Both the position numbers and the translations under genes were made by a program. Shown piece after piece: positions 20,011 through 34,480 of a stretch of DNA of 64,000 nucleotides. The notes under the pieces were generated by a model. That model searched no databases. It was not told the origin of the DNA and worked only from the letters and a program-made list of their open reading frames with translations. Position 1 is the stretch's first letter. Each line of letters begins with the position of its first letter. This stretch comes from Paragonimus westermani. Its lineage: Eukaryota; Platyhelminthes; Trematoda; Plagiorchiida; Troglotrematidae. The DNA lies in assembly GCA_008508345.1 (NCBI GenBank), contig QNGE01000990.1, positions 50,440 to 114,439 on the forward strand, given 5' to 3'.

Positions 20011-23000
20011 GGACAATCGACAAGGCTGTGGTATTTCTCTTGCGTCGTGAGTGTTCTCATTGTATCCACCTTCCTTTCGTCAGTAGGTCGATCATAGTCT
20101 CATTCAAATCATTATAAAATCTGAAAATATTCCTATGCGAAGTTGTGGATGAATTTATTGCTTTCATTTTCAGTCTCTATGACTCTCTTCTCCATCGTTT
20201 TTCTCAAACTATCTTTTGTTTATCATAAATTTGTCAAGTTCCGATGACCGAGGATCGTCCGAGTAGCATCCACACCCCTTTAAATCAACCTACTACGACA
20301 ACCATCACACACAGATGTAAACACAAGCGCATACACCAATTAACTAAGTTTCGGACTAAATGTCAGCTCAATACCCATTGCAAAACCTCCTAAAACTCGT
20401 GCGGTGTTGCTGGTAGTTTGAACCTTTATTTCCAAAACCTTTGCTGTTGTGTTTCTCACAATATCCTTTAACCAACAAGGTTCAAAGTCTAAGTTTCCTG
20501 GTTTCAAAACCTTCCCGACTTTCACTGTATTGGACAAGGATGTAACAAATAAAGGGTGCATATCGAATTCGTACCGCATATTCACATTCAATCTGGGAAC
20601 TGGGAGGTATAATGATTTAAGTGTACGAACTGAGTTTAAGTAACAAATGACTGCCTGTTTAGTGTTGAGGAAATTGGTCGCCGCAATTAAATGGGTTTCA
20701 CAAACAGTTGTGAGAATAGTTGAATACACATAAGGGGAACGGACTGGAAGAATGTAGAGGTAGTTACATGTGATTAGTCGGGGATTGGGTTAGTTGTAAC
20801 TTGAACACCATCCACATTTCATCTCAGCCTCAGCATTCTCTTTTTCGAAAAGAAGCAACGGATTCGAGTTTAGCTCTCGTTAGATCTTGTTAGCAGTGTG
20901 TATCCTGATGCATATCTGAATCCAAAACCTGCAATCAAAGGTGAATGATGCTCAGCTTGAAATGTTCATGTGTCGGACTGTGTTTCAAACGGTTTAGAAG
21001 GAATTCTAAGCTGAATGTACGAAGGCCATTAGCAGAAAGAGTGTGAACGAACATAAATTATCGGAAAAAATGAAAGTGACGGGTAAGCCTGAAAGTATGT
21101 AATTGCATCCCAGTAAACACTTAACAGACACTTTATTATCACGGGCTTCATAAACAACAATACACTGACGGCTACTGTATATATTTGACTGTCATACAAC
21201 CATAAGGGAAAATGTAAGCCTAGGAGAAGAACAAAAGGAGATGGCCCGGCCATTAAAAGAAATTAGGCTTACAAACAGACAGAAACATCTGTCTGCCTAA
21301 AAATCGGATGAGTGGAGACAATTTGGAATGTTCGAATGAACGTAGTCGGATGTCCGAAGTTGATCACACTGCTTTGTTTAGTATGTTTAGAGTCCAATTG
21401 TGCCTCACAGAAACGGGATTCAACTGTCATAACCGTGGCTGTCTAATTCAGGTTAGCTTGCAATTGACTGTTACAGTAGACGCTAGTTGTTTCTTGACTG
21501 CTGCTGCAACACAGTATCCATGCTTTCTTGTGTTGCGTGGTCACTTTAATTACAAGGTCTTTTGAGTTCACGCCTAATCGTCATTTTCACTCTTGAGAAA
21601 TTGTCAAGCAGTCTCTTTCATTAGAGTTTATTGCCCCAAACTGATACCTCAGGTTTCGTATTACACAGCAGGGTATCTTTTCAGCATGCTTACTATCAAT
21701 CTGAGGTTTTTCAGGAGAAAGTATTGATCTAGTTGATCAACTGAGAAGTAAATCCTTACAGTTACTTCATCAAAATGGGTAGCTATCGAGGAAGCACGTT
21801 GTCACAACTTACAAGATACATATGCTCATACAAAGAGCAACCACGCGCCCACCCACGATGCTAATTGAAACCATTCACAGCCGGTGACATGAATCCATTC
21901 GCGCAGTTCGCTGTGCGTTAAGAGCGGTGATCGTTTGAGTGGAGAGCGTTGTGAAATAGTGGACGTGACACGTTGTGTACTTCGTGGTCAGGACATTCTA
22001 ATTCCTGTAGGCTCACTCTGTAGTGCCTCTTCTTTAATTGCGTGGGTTTTCTAACGGCTGATCCTTTGGAGTTTGTTACTTTGTGCCGTCTCTATAACAT
22101 TTTTATTGATTTTATGTCCTTATGTCAGTTTGGGTCAATCAGAAGACAACTGACAATAGTTGTGGAAACTCAGCCAAACCTTTTCATAAATGGAAGGCTT
22201 GAAGTGAGGTAAACAAGAAATTCAAGATCAAGTACTTATACCAGCTAATCACCTTAAATAATTGTAATCGTAAAGTCTGTGAAGTGACTTTAGCAAACTA
22301 TACTGAGTGTAAACCTCGAGTGCGTAACACGAGTTGCATGTATTATTACAAAGTATTCTGAACAAACCGCTTTGGAAATGGGACAGAATGAAAACTGTTT
22401 CCTAGAGGCTCAGAATAAAGCAGGCACCAAATACAGTTTGATCATAACCTCATCATCAGTGGTTAGTACTCAACTCACATTTGTCAAACTGCAGCTGTCT
22501 TCTGGAACTTCCTAGTCTGACGAAGTTATGTGAATTGTGTTTGCCCTCATTCGGCGCTCTTTTATCGCTTTACTGAAATGATGCTTTAAACTTACTAATA
22601 AAACCCAAACATCAGTAGTATTCACTAGGTCCATTAATTGGTGAGTAAAATAATAACACTTTCTCGAAGTGAACGACAAGTATAGAAGATGGGTAGACTG
22701 CTTTCAGTATACTTTTCTTTCTATTCTGATCATCACCTGTTGGATTAGTAAGTATTTGATGATACCAATTCGGTGGATAAGTGATTGCCTTCATACCCGG
22801 ATCAGCTTGTCACAACTATCCAAGTAATAGAAAACCACAGCACGCGAGGTGTCACAGGTAGTACTAATTGTGGAGAGTGTTATTTGAGGATTTGATAACG
22901 TAAGAATATAAATACATGTATTCCTTCACAGTACTAACCCATACGCATAGATACTGTGGTCATACTGCTGTCAATCCTGACAGGTATCCACAAAATTATT

Positions 23001-26000
23001 GATTAGTAAATAAATGAGTAAGCTAGGTAAAGAAAAAGAAATTCGTTGATAAAAATACTCGGTCATTTGTGACACGATTACATGCCTGAAGGATTGTAGA
23101 TGTCTGAAACCCCTTGCACCTTCCAAGTGACACCTATCGACCGTGCTCATCTGGACGATCTGAGTCTTTCAACCGGTGACCACATCACCACCTGTCATCT
23201 TGCGGTTTCGTCCAGCCGTTAGCCGTCACATTGAAACATTTGCATTGTGACAGAAGCTGCTGAGTAGTTGACCCAATTGGCGTTTATCGTTCAATATTTT
23301 CAAATTCTTTGTGGTTCACAAATTTGTAGCCCACTCAAATATGCTCTAGTTGACTATCTCCTTGTTCACATAGCCCATTTGACAAGGGCTAACTGGCAGG
23401 GATAGGAGTGGCCAGCTTTCGAAAGTCTATATACATCATCCACAGGAATGGGTCAAGCCTGGCATCAAGAGTACAAAAGTGAGCCCATCCATGCATTGCA
23501 ACTCTCTGCTTTAACCTACAACCAAACTTATGCAGCTTCATAGGTGACGAAGGTTAATTACCATAGATAATTCGTCGGAAATATTACGAACCCAAAGAAT
23601 GATATAGTTGAAATGAATAACGTGTTTATCAGTGTCGAGCGGTTTGCGTACAATGACAAACCTTGGGTGGAAAAGCGAGCCAAATCATGTAGTCTTACTT
23701 TGCATTTTGACGGTTTAAAGTCCATAGGACCCAGACCACTCACAAGATCTAGTCAAATCAGAATGACCTTTATGTGGACTGTAGTGGGTTATCACCCGCA
23801 CACTCAATACCAGTTAGATGCTGGCACGTCAGAAGCTTCATCCCGAATCTGTTTACACCAGCAAGTACCCGAGCCATAATGTCCACGATGTAGGTGAGGA
23901 GGACCGATAGAAGATCGGGTATCTTTGTCGAAAGCCATTTGAAGTAGGCGACTATTTGAATAGTTATTCACAGCTGTGCACACTGCACTCAGTGGATATA
24001 CAGTGATCCCAACAAGTGGACATAAATAACCGAAATTCTTCTGCGACAGAAACAACCCGTGAGTCCATGTTTGGCGACCTAATCAAAACGACCATTCAGT
24101 CTTATGGATACAAGTACTGTCAGATAAAAGTAAGGATGTTTATGTTGTCACAGAATGTCAATTACTTAAATGTTTGGTCTGATCTCAGAGTTATCAAGAG
24201 GTATTTCAGAATGTATGCATAGTTACATCAGAGAGTCGAATGATCACTAAAATTGTTCAGTAGTGTTACTTTGAACAAAAGCGGTCAGGATCAACCGGTG
24301 AATGATCAAAGTGCTCCGGCGTGGATAGCCTGACATAGATCCACCTGGTAGGACCAAAGTTTTAATCAACGTAGCCTTCTATCAAAATTTAAGTCCACAA
24401 GGTTTATCGTTATGCCGAGCCAAAGGGAAAAGTCGGATCCGCCCCAGTAACACATCAAGCCTAAAATGGTTAGCCAAGTTTTATGCCAAATCGACGAAAA
24501 TATCGCCTTAAAAATGGTGAATGTTTTGGCCAGACCAAATTTACAGCAACTTCAGGAAAGCGGATAGAAAAAACATGGCACTTCTAGTAAGTCAGATGAG
24601 AAATACAAGAAAATCACAATGATTGTTAAAGGCCACATTACTGACCGTGCGGTGGCGTCTAGTTGGTAAGACTGTGTCGTATGGACATAAAACAGAACGG
24701 AGTTCTTATTTTTCGACTGAGGTGATGAGTCATGTTTTCTTTAGTACACGCAATCTTCTACAAATAGGTCAGCAAACTTCACTTGTGAGCGCAGTTCGGA
24801 ATCTGACATTACATGTAGTGTCTTCAAAAACACTCTACCTAGTAAATGAACATCACGATGGAACAGCAGTTCTGTTTTAGGATCACTGGTACTGAAGACG
24901 CCAGGTCTTACCGTAGACCAGTAGTTGAAATTGTACTTACCTCTGTGTTAGAGGTGGATAGAACTTCAGTGGTTGATTACTTGTGTATCGTTAGACTAAA
25001 TACTTCGGACGAAATATGTCAACAGGAACCAGAAAGTCCTCGCATTTTTGTGGCAACTATATGTGCCTCGAGAAACGATGCTGGTATTTGCCGGCAAGAA
25101 AGTTCAATGTTCTGTCCCTCTTGATCATCTGCATCGAATTACCATGACTATTGTTCGACGTAAATAGAGCTTTTGAGCCTTACTCTCCTCAATATTTGGC
25201 CAGTTTACAAGCTGACCACGAAATGCTCAGGTTCATCTAGATCTGTTGATGACGAGTTTAGAAAATATATGTGCCCGATTAATATATTGTACCAGTCAGA
25301 CAACTCAGTGAGTGCAAAGCAGTGCATCACTGGTAAAACAAATTTCAGTCCGAGGTCGACGTGTGACGAGTATTCGCGAGTGGTTGCATGTCTAAAGACT
25401 ACCGCAAATCATTTGTGTCGAACGTAAGTTAAGAAGTTGTCAGAATTTGAACCCAAGTTCAAAGCAAGAATATATCGGTTTCGACTGCACTAAATACATT
25501 AATTGGCAAAATTGTTTGCAAAAACATGTCATTTGTTTGTGATCACGGTGGCAGATAACAACCGGCAGGTGATGTACAGCCCAAAGTGTGCCGTGAGTGA
25601 TATGGCAATCATTTAAATTCAAGATCGGCGGGCAATCGTGGGGCTAGGCATCTGCAGCCTAAGCGTTCGATAAGATTCGTCGTTGGTCGACTAAACAACT
25701 ACCCAAGTCAACAGAAATCAGAGTGAGCTGGAAAAGAATCGGTTGACTGTATTTTTCTAGTAGCATGTGTGGTAACAGAGTAGTAGGGGTTGGAGTGGAA
25801 TTTTCAGGTCTGCAGAAATCTACAAAGTGTTTCTATCATGTGTTCTGTTAGCTAATGCTAACGAGGAGACGCGTAAATATGGAAAAACAATCTGATTTCC
25901 GGAATGTGTTGTAGTTCGTAGGTAACAGCAGTGCAATGAAGTTTACTTGAAGATCAACCAATTTAATAATAGTACAGATGAAATACAGGACAGTTGATTC

Positions 26001-26199
26001 CATGGTAATACTGCTAGCTTTCTGCTAATGAATCAAGACTGGTAAACATTAAAAAGCTAAATAACGCAGGGGGACAATCAAGCATGAACAAAACCGTCGA
26101 ATTCCTTTTTTTTGTTCGGCTGCAATATTGTATGCCAGGGTAATGAGAATTCATGTGTCAATGATCAACATTCGGGGACTCGTGGAATTCAAGTTGAAC
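20011..26199. other. Long stretch without supported genes
   Basis: Only short frames are present. The longest is 20340-20729 minus (129 codons), which has no recognised motif and no splice context. The overlapping frames at 24623-25427 plus were examined for RT, transposase and zinc-finger motifs without a convincing match. No tRNA or rRNA was seen. Confidence 0.45.
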
Positions 26200-26393
26200 A
26201 TCACCCACAACCGATCGCAGCTGCCGAATTCCCGTGGAGTTTGCAATCGGCCACGTTCGAAAACAGGCACTGCACTAGAGTTTCGCTCTGAGTAAAGCTC
26301 GTCAGTAGTGCATAGTCTTGCCACGGCCGGGATTCGAATTTCGACCACGCTCGCTTGTGGCTAAAGATCAGGTTGTCCGATCGCCTCGAGAGG
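26200..26393 (-). mobile_element. tRNA-like SINE, short form
   Basis: Read on the minus strand, this copy begins near 26393 with a tctcgaggcgatcggacaac-type head and runs through 'cctgatctttagccacaa'. It then has an RNA polymerase III B-box-like AATTCGAATCC, followed by CCGGCCGTGGCAAG and CACTACTGACGAGC. The same head and the GCCGTGG/ACTACTGACGAG blocks recur at 40505 and 45895 on the plus strand. The short form lacks about 70 bases between head and B box that the other two copies have. The exact 3' end is uncertain; similarity to the 45895 copy continues past 'cagtgcctg' to about 26200. Confidence 0.6.
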
Positions 26394-29300
26394 AGACACA
26401 GTAGCTGTCCTGTTAACTCCAACTGATAACCCTGTAATCAACATTTCAGTGTCAGGTCGAAACCTCCGATCTCAATATAACTGCTGGGCAATACTTCAGA
26501 TTACTGATGATTAGTGTAAGATTTGGTTAATGTCAAATTGAGAATCACTCAAATTGTTGAGAGCAACCCATCATGCTTTATAGCAGCCATTTTATATGGT
26601 TAGTTGTGCTCAACTGTTGTTCGCATTTGGAGAATATCCTATCTACTTTGAGCGCAAACCGTCATTAAAAACAAAGTCGGAGTTTCAGGTTGCTGAATTT
26701 CATGACAGATTCGTTAGACGTGTGCGAATATTACGCTTTTGTCTGAGATTTGTAATCTTTTTACCAGAAGTCGTTTCACCTATGTACACCATTGTTAATG
26801 ACATAAACCACAAAACAGCACAAATTAGGTGATGTAAATGTTTACTGCCAGATTCAAACTGAATCACGGGTGCGTGCATTTGACATTTTCATCTGGATAA
26901 AAATGTCATTCCCTTTATGGGTTACTCTGTCCTATCAGAGAGCGAAGTATGCGGTTGTGACTTGTGTCCATCTATCAAAACCAGGCGTGTTTCAGTTTTC
27001 TATTTGTGCTTCAACATGGTCCATCCTTCACGCCTACGCATACTGTGACCCCCAGCTTGTCGAACAAATACTGTTATAGGCTGTCGACCATGATAAATTG
27101 TAGGTCTTTGTTCTACTGCACGGCTGCACAACCGCACTATGTTGAATCACTACGACTGCTGGTACGTTTCGGGTGGGTAACTCGGTGTGTCGGATTAGCA
27201 GTAAATTTTTTGGAATTTGCGGACTATGGTAAAGCGATCTGTCATCTTCAAATCAAAAAAATGAAAAGTAACGAGGACAGTGAGACAGAAGGAGAACAGT
27301 AATAAAAAACGAGTGTACGCTTACAACGCAGCTGGTTACAACAGAACGAACACTCCTTCAGCGTAGACCCGGTCCACTTCCAGAAGAACCCCTGGATCCG
27401 GAGGGCATGCTGGATGATCATATCGGTATAAATAACAGCAGATTTTGGGAGGCGTGTGATTTTCTTGACTTCCGTAGCGGTAGTCCAAAGTGGTTGTGAA
27501 CGCTTTAATTGAGACTGGTTCGTGGGTTGCCGTGATGAGCGAGTTTGGAGAACGCAACATTACAATGCTGAGGAAGACCGTACAGTCACAACCCTAAGCT
27601 GTCTGTTAGACACGTTCACTGTTGTGCATGGGGGAGTCAGTTATCATTTCCAAAGGCGTAACTGTTTTAGGACGCACATTCCGGAGGGCTTGAATTCACA
27701 AACAGCTATCTGGCGAGAACCATTTTAACGTTGTAGGAAGTTCCCGTTCGGTAAACAGTAAACTAAACCAGTTGCATCATTTGTTTGTCTAATAAACCCT
27801 AGTTCTTTGTAAGGCAGTGTCGAACTCTGAATACTGACATTTCATAATGGGTTTCGGTTTTTCTAATTAACACAAGCTCGAATTCTGTCTGTGGTGAAAA
27901 TACGCTTTACTGAGGAGCACTACCGTGAGTGATAACTGGGTGTAGTACCTATTTTTGAAAGAAGTTGGCTGAAAATATATATGACAGTGCAAAAGCTTTA
28001 AACAGTTTTGAGCGCTGTTCTATTAATTTAAAGCGATGGTCGTCACCGGTTGTAAGAATAAAGAATGAAGTGCAGTGTAAGTAAAGTCGGAAATTCCAAG
28101 CATTATGTCTGGTATATTTTGTGCAATAGTTCAAATGGTTCGGGAAAAGTTCTGGCAAATTTCGATTTTTATAATTCTTGTGTACCTAAAGTGTACACAC
28201 TTAATAGTGTCACAGCCGAAGTTGATTTAAAAAAAGTACGGGGATCAAGCAATGGTCAACGTGAGTGGTTTAGTGTACGAAGGATTGCGACGAATTTAGG
28301 GGTGACAGGTTGGGCTAATGCTATCGTCACTAATGGGCAGAGGGCATCTGCAAATGGATCTCATACTGCCGTTCCTATATCAATAATATTCAGTAACCAG
28401 GACGTTGGTATGGCTAAGCTTGAGAGCTACCTTAGATATTAAACACCATCTGACGTGTAGTAAGCTGGTTTTTATTCAGCTCAACGACCGTTCAGTATGA
28501 CTATCCACATCAAACGCAAAACGACAGAAAAATCACACAGAACCTTGCTTGACCACCTTCGTCTGAGATGGTTTTGACTGAAGGGTTATTCGTGTAGATA
28601 ATTCGAAGTGATGAAAGGGAAAAGCGCCTAGAGTCACTTGAAGTCTCTTGTTATTCCCAAGTTGGCCGATACATGGTCAATCCTGTTACAGTAGCTGCCA
28701 AGAATCTGAAAGTGACAGTACGCATGCAACCACTACAGTAGATGGCCACTGATAGTGTGGCCAGTTTCTACGGCAACTTACAAACTAAAGAAAACTCCAC
28801 TTCCTATTAAATTACCTGTTCTGTTAGTCGGCTGCATCACTGACTACAGCACAAAGTTGAAGGATGTTCTGCCAACGGCTGGTGTATAATCTGACCAACC
28901 TTGTCAGTAGTGGGGATTACTGTAATTTCGACAGAGGTGACAGCTATTGTTCTTAAGATATTTGGGTCAAACGGTTTGAACTGTGCAGTGATGATTACTT
29001 TGTAGGATAAGATGGACACAACAAATGTTGCCGGTAATAATTTATAGGGTTATTTGTTGCAAACTATAGCAGCTACCCATTCAAGAAAGATAATGGCGGA
29101 GGTTTGCAGGAGTCTGGTCAGTTGTGGGAGTAATAGTGATTAGTTTTTGAAGATCGCATGATCACCGTGCTCAGTAGCCTTTTGTTCAAGAACTATTTAT
29201 CCTTACAACAAGCGATCACTAATCGCGCTGATACTGCGGAGAGATGTGAACAATCGTCAAATAACAGTGACCTTGGACTGTCTGCGATTAATTGACTATC

Positions 29301-32300
29301 CAACCCAAACAAAATTTCACTACAAGGGTAACAAACTAATCAATGTGATAAATTTTCATTTTTTTCTCTGGTTGAAGTTTCAATGTTACATCGTAAGGTC
29401 AGGTCAGTTAAGTAGTTATTCTGATAGCCCCTGTTTTAAACTTGCGTTACTTTTTCTGCAGTTATCAAAACCCAAATTTTCGTGACCTTTGTTGATAGGA
29501 TGAAGACAACATTGCTTTCATGCTTGATCAAGATCAGTTACTCAGTTGGCACACCATAAGGCAGTACGTTAATCAAGTCAGTACCACTCATCATAGGAAA
29601 TTTTATCTATGGCTGGGTCGCAGGTTAACTGATCATACAGGGTTTATCTGCCATGTATGTTAGTAAAAAATCACTCACATCTACCTTTCCAAATTCACTA
29701 TGCTTTATTATAGAATAGATTACAAATGCATCAGTGTGTATTGTTAAAATGCGGTTGTGCAACTCTTGTTGATGCGTGTTTACGCCCTTTAAATTTCCCA
29801 GTATGTTGACCACAACAGAGATAGTCGGGAATGGTTGTGAACATAAATACTTCACGACTGTATATAATTTCACTGAGTACCAAATATTCACCGATAATAA
29901 CCACGAAGCACATAGTGGACGGTTTTCAATAGTTACTGAGCAGTCCGTTTTATTAAAAATATATCCATTCTCATACCGTGTTTATGCCGATGGGTTGTTT
30001 GCGTTTTCATATTAACCGCGAAGCCGCTCCAGTTCTTCTTAGTTGTCAACCGAGTTTCAGTTTAATTTCTTGTGGCCACTCCCTATGAACGCTTTTGAAT
30101 ATTTCATGCCAGAGGCAGCTTCAACCCCTCTTTAAGTTCGTTCTAAAACTTTTCTGTTGTATTTGTATTACCAACTGAGACAACTTTTTTTTCTGATGAT
30201 GCAACTGTCGCACAAAATTGGACTTATTTTTTTGCAATCATCTGAAAAAGGACTGTGTAGTGAGTACTTCATAATTAAAATGGCAGTTAGTGGGTCAGTA
30301 GCTTTTCCGGGTTTACTAGTGCAGTGTTTAACTGATTATATACATGTGCCATTAAAGATAGGGCTCGTACACAACTGATGGCAAAGGAATAAACTGCAAC
30401 GGATATTAGTATCGACTTGAGGTTTTTTTTGAATCTGGTGTTATGGTAAATTCGATTTTTAAACTGTTAGTTAAAAAGCTGCCAACAGAAAATCCCCGAA
30501 TCTACCTGACTCATGGCAATAGATTTCCAGTTTTTATAAAGTTTACTCATACTCATTGATTTTCTTCTGCCGTATTATATCAATCTGTAGGTTTTGCTTC
30601 TTATTGATGAGAGACTGAGCTTACTCTGTTATACGCAAATAAGTTTTTCACACATTAGTAATGTTCTAGCTCACCTAAATGACGGAATCTCAATGAGGCT
30701 GTGCAGAGTTGACAATGGATACTCCGTTAGAATTTTAAGGTACATTGTCAATTATATCTGTTCCAACTAACTATCGTAAACCTATGGCTGGAAGACAGTC
30801 AAGGAGAGGTGATTTACCGAAAACTAGGGGAGCCAGTTTGGAGCTGCGTGTTAGGCACAGTAAGTACTTACGTCTAATTGTCAACGAACAGATAAAAATG
30901 AGCACACTGTTTTCCGGTGGGTAATCGGGGATTCGGTTAATTTTAAGCTGACTGTCACGTTTGATCAAAGCTTTGGTTAAAAGTGAGTGATAGTGAACAC
31001 AAAATTCATTGTTTCATTCGTTCTGAAAATACTGCCTGCGTGCTGCCTGCAAAATCCAGCATTGTAAGCCGCGGATTTTAGTTAGCTGACACATGAACGA
31101 CTTATGTCATATATGGTCGACCAATAGAGAATCAAGACAAACTGGTCGCTAGTCTTCGGAAACTTGGGGCAGGAACAAAACCCCTTTGTACATACAACTT
31201 TGGATCGCGTAAATGATGAATGAGTGAATGGCAGTTGCTCTGGACACTGCTTGTACGCCTGGATGGAATGGCCTCTGTTTGCTTAACGGAACCTTGCTAA
31301 CTGTAGTGAGCGGCTGGACCGGCTGTGGTTTGGAGCGGCTAGGCGAGAGAAGAGCAAGCATGCTAATGGATTTTTTATTCTGTTTTACAACCAGACAGGT
31401 TGGTTCCGCTTTGTGTCTTTGAACAAATGCCTATGTTTGAAAGAATCCGACTAGAAGTCCTACCTGAAATTAAAGGCTGCGAGTAAATGTGAAATTGCTT
31501 CGTAGAATGTACTACACTATATCGCACCTGAAAAATAAGCACATACGCGTGTCCTGGGCACGTAAAAGGAAGGCGTTCATCATACGGAGAGGAATAGGTG
31601 GGTAGTTAGTAAACCAAAGGTTCTGTGAGACAATGCACTACAGTCAAATGAACAGCTCTTTTTATCTGTGAGGGAAACGGGCAGAAACGGTCTTCATTTG
31701 TCTCATGGATATTTGGCGCATCATTGTAATCGGCTGTATTTGGGCAGCCACATTCTTAACATATTTCGGATAGAACGCTCTGATCGAAGTAACTCAAATT
31801 CTTTGAACTGACTTTCCTTACATTGTCTTAATGAGGACTATCTGTTCTTGAACACGTTCCTTGATACAGCCGGACGATTGGCTGATCACAAACCCAGTAT
31901 TACACTCTTGCCAATCATATCATCCTGCAGCATAGTGCATTACAAACTTGGCTCATAGGCTGGCTGGGATGACTGAAGTGATCATAAAATTATTCAGTGT
32001 GTACGGTTCGTGAGTTAGGTCTGAAGCGGACGAATACATAGATGGTTGAAATGCCACAGAAAGTCTACATTCAGTCGACCTGCTATCAGTGGTTGTTAAC
32101 ACTTCGTCCCATGAAACAACCGTTATTAACTGATCTGTTTTGATCATTTACTTCCATTTTCGATCCTACTGACTGGATACAAATCATTGACGAGAGTTTC
32201 CAACTCCAGACGTTTCTTTTTTAAGTGGACGGAGTTACAATCCAGTTGATTCGAATTTCTTCACGCCCAAATTAGAGTGCACATAAGTTTAAAGCCTCTC

Positions 32301-34006
32301 TATGATAGTGTTGGGCACATGCTAAGTGTGGGAAAATTAAGCAAATTTTGAAGATCCAATTTATTCATATACGCCGACTTGTGCAGCCGCTTTAATCCTG
32401 TCAATGACTGGAGCTAATTGTTGGGGACGAATCGAATGACTGTCTCCAATTCTTCATTTCACCACTGTTCTAAGAACTCGAGGGAAGACGACTTGATAGG
32501 AAGATCGAGATACAGGAAGCGCGCACGAACAAAACACTCATTACACTTCGTAAACTTCTGCTCATCGTGTTATGAAGGAAATATACTACGAAAACACTTT
32601 TGCAGGGCAAAAGGTTATTTACAGGAAACCATCTTCCATTAAAAATAAACACTACCTGGCAATTTGTAAACCAAGAAGCATCTTCTGCAGTACTGCAACA
32701 CTCAAAAAATTGAGGCAAAACCGGTAAAACACAAGATGGTTTACTCAGAGCTTCCGTTTCTAAGGAACCACTGGCCAAAGGCAACAAAGAAATGGCTGAC
32801 GGCTGATGAATTGCCTTAAAATACTACCTAATACATCGAACCAGAAGCTCATCAATCCGCGACGTTTACTTATCAATGTTTATCAGAATACTTGTGTGGC
32901 TACAGTTTGAACTACCCAGAAAGGAGAAACGGACAACTAATTGTCGTTTCAGACAGATTGTTCTGAAAGACTACAAACACAGAAAGAAAGATCGCTCGCT
33001 TGCCAAGAGGTTGGCAAGTGACGTTCGGCAGTCTTCACAGCCAAACACGTTCTCCAAACTAGAGACCGGTCGATATTTATGAGGCATTCTTCAAAATGTT
33101 TTGAACGACGGGAAATGCATCAGTGAATTTGCTGGTGCTTCGGTTATTAGACGGCAAAATGCCACATATCTGTTCTGTAATAACTCACGCCAACCCCACC
33201 TTCATCTTGGCAACCAATACCTTTATGCGGCCCATTTAAATGTTTCTGTTCATTCCCTTGAGCCTTGGCTTCTGCTTGAAGGAACTTTGTTTCCAAAGTT
33301 GAACACAACTGAGCGCTCATATTTCGTCAGAATATATAAACAGCAGTCCAGAACTACATACTCTCATTGTTTTATTCGGATAAATCAGGAGCATTTAATG
33401 TATCAGACATACCAGGGTTGATTTCTCGTCTACTCTGAATCAAAGCTTTTATATTGAAAGGACCAGTAAAAGATGTCTTGGGTGATTTCCTTTAAAAGCC
33501 CAGGGTTGGTATTGTTTTTCGCATGCTGAAGATCTATAATGCAAGATATGTTGCAGCAATGACGGCTAGCGAAGTTTCAGTGGATGTGACCATCCTAGAT
33601 GTTTGCTTGTCAAAAGAAGGTTTGGAACATGCAGGTATTTCGGATAGAGTTGACAATTCATCTGAACAAACTAAATGAACGTTATCGGTTGGCAGTTGAA
33701 TTTTCAACACATACCGGCTTGAGAGCACTGGACGTTTGAGATAGAAAAGTGAGAGACTACTAAGGATGCAGATACAAGTGCTATAGCTAGCTTGCTTTGT
33801 CAATCGGGTAAAGAAACATAGTGATGGGTTTATCAAAGGGTTTCAGTTCAAAAGATGTCCGTTGCACACAGTCGGTCCTGCTAGACCGTATTATGAATAT
33901 GGGTACTTTGTTGTAAATAAATCACAGTTGACTGGTCTTCGTTAAAACATATTCCCTTGATCTAGATAAGTGGATGTTGAAATGATGGACGAGGCTTATA
34001 TTAGGC
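26394..34006. other. Long stretch without supported genes
   Basis: No frame here is recognised. The 28065-28442 plus frame (125 codons) and the 33101-33421 plus frame (106 codons) are the longest and have no known motif. A frame at 26596-26832 plus contains RFVIFLPEVVSPMYTIVN, faintly like the segment between RT and RNase H in gypsy elements, but it is too short to call. The DNA at 32.4-33.4 kb has several moderately long frames with basic peptides (DYKHRKKDRSLAKRLASDV), without a family. Confidence 0.4.
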
Positions 34007-34034
34007 TCACTTAAGTAGGGTCACTTAAGTAGGG
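34007..34034 (+). repeat. 14-bp tandem duplication
   Basis: TCACTTAAGTAGGG occurs twice, head to tail (34007-34020 and 34021-34034), without mismatch. It is a small local duplication just upstream of the second copy of the unclassified repeat. Confidence 0.9.
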
Positions 34035-34109
34035 CGCAGAAGTTCCCCTCGCAAAAGGTTCTCTCTGTCAAGATCGAAAATTTGTCCATGTTAGGTTACG
34101 GCTGAATTG

Positions 34110-34480
34110 TGATACTCGGAATTAGGTTTTCAAATAACCCTAGAAATCGTACATGAATTGAAACCTCCCACGCAAGTAATGAGGAGAAGACCTAGCGTTG
34201 GTTGCAGTAAGTAATTCATATTCATGAGACAAGAAGCATAAGTTATGGAGTACAACAGAACCATAGAAATTACAGCCTGCAACTGGCTGATCTCATTAGC
34301 ACATGCGGAGTCACAAACTGTAAGTTAATTGGTGCAGTACGGAGCAAAAACAGGCGAATAACGGAGGGTGTAACATTTGGACTGTTCGTCCCATCCTGAT
34401 GTGATATATTTAACGCGACATTTGGATTGGCCTCCTGTGAGATCTTCTGTTGTAAATCGAGTAGATTTTTACCACACGAA
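34110..34480 (+). repeat. Unclassified interspersed repeat, copy B
   Basis: This copy matches 5077-5462 in the same orientation, from 'gtgatactcggaatt' to 'gagatcttctgttgt'. Relative to copy A it lacks a few bases near the end and carries separate substitutions, so the two are not a recent duplication. The minus-strand frame over it (34270-34623) is longer than in copy A but runs in a different frame from the conserved TTEDLT-like peptide, so it is not evidence of coding. Confidence 0.6.

Noticed and set aside
20340..20729. 129-codon minus-strand frame just beyond the host gene
   Set aside because: No recognisable domain, low-complexity support or splice sites; it overlaps a plus frame of similar quality. 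It is treated as chance.
28065..28442. 125-codon plus-strand frame
   Set aside because: No family recognised and AT-rich codon use like the surroundings; not enough to call a gene.
28690..28720. Shared 'gctgccaagaatctg' with 49140-49155 as a repeat family
   Set aside because: The match is only about 15-20 bases and fades on both sides; chance cannot be excluded.
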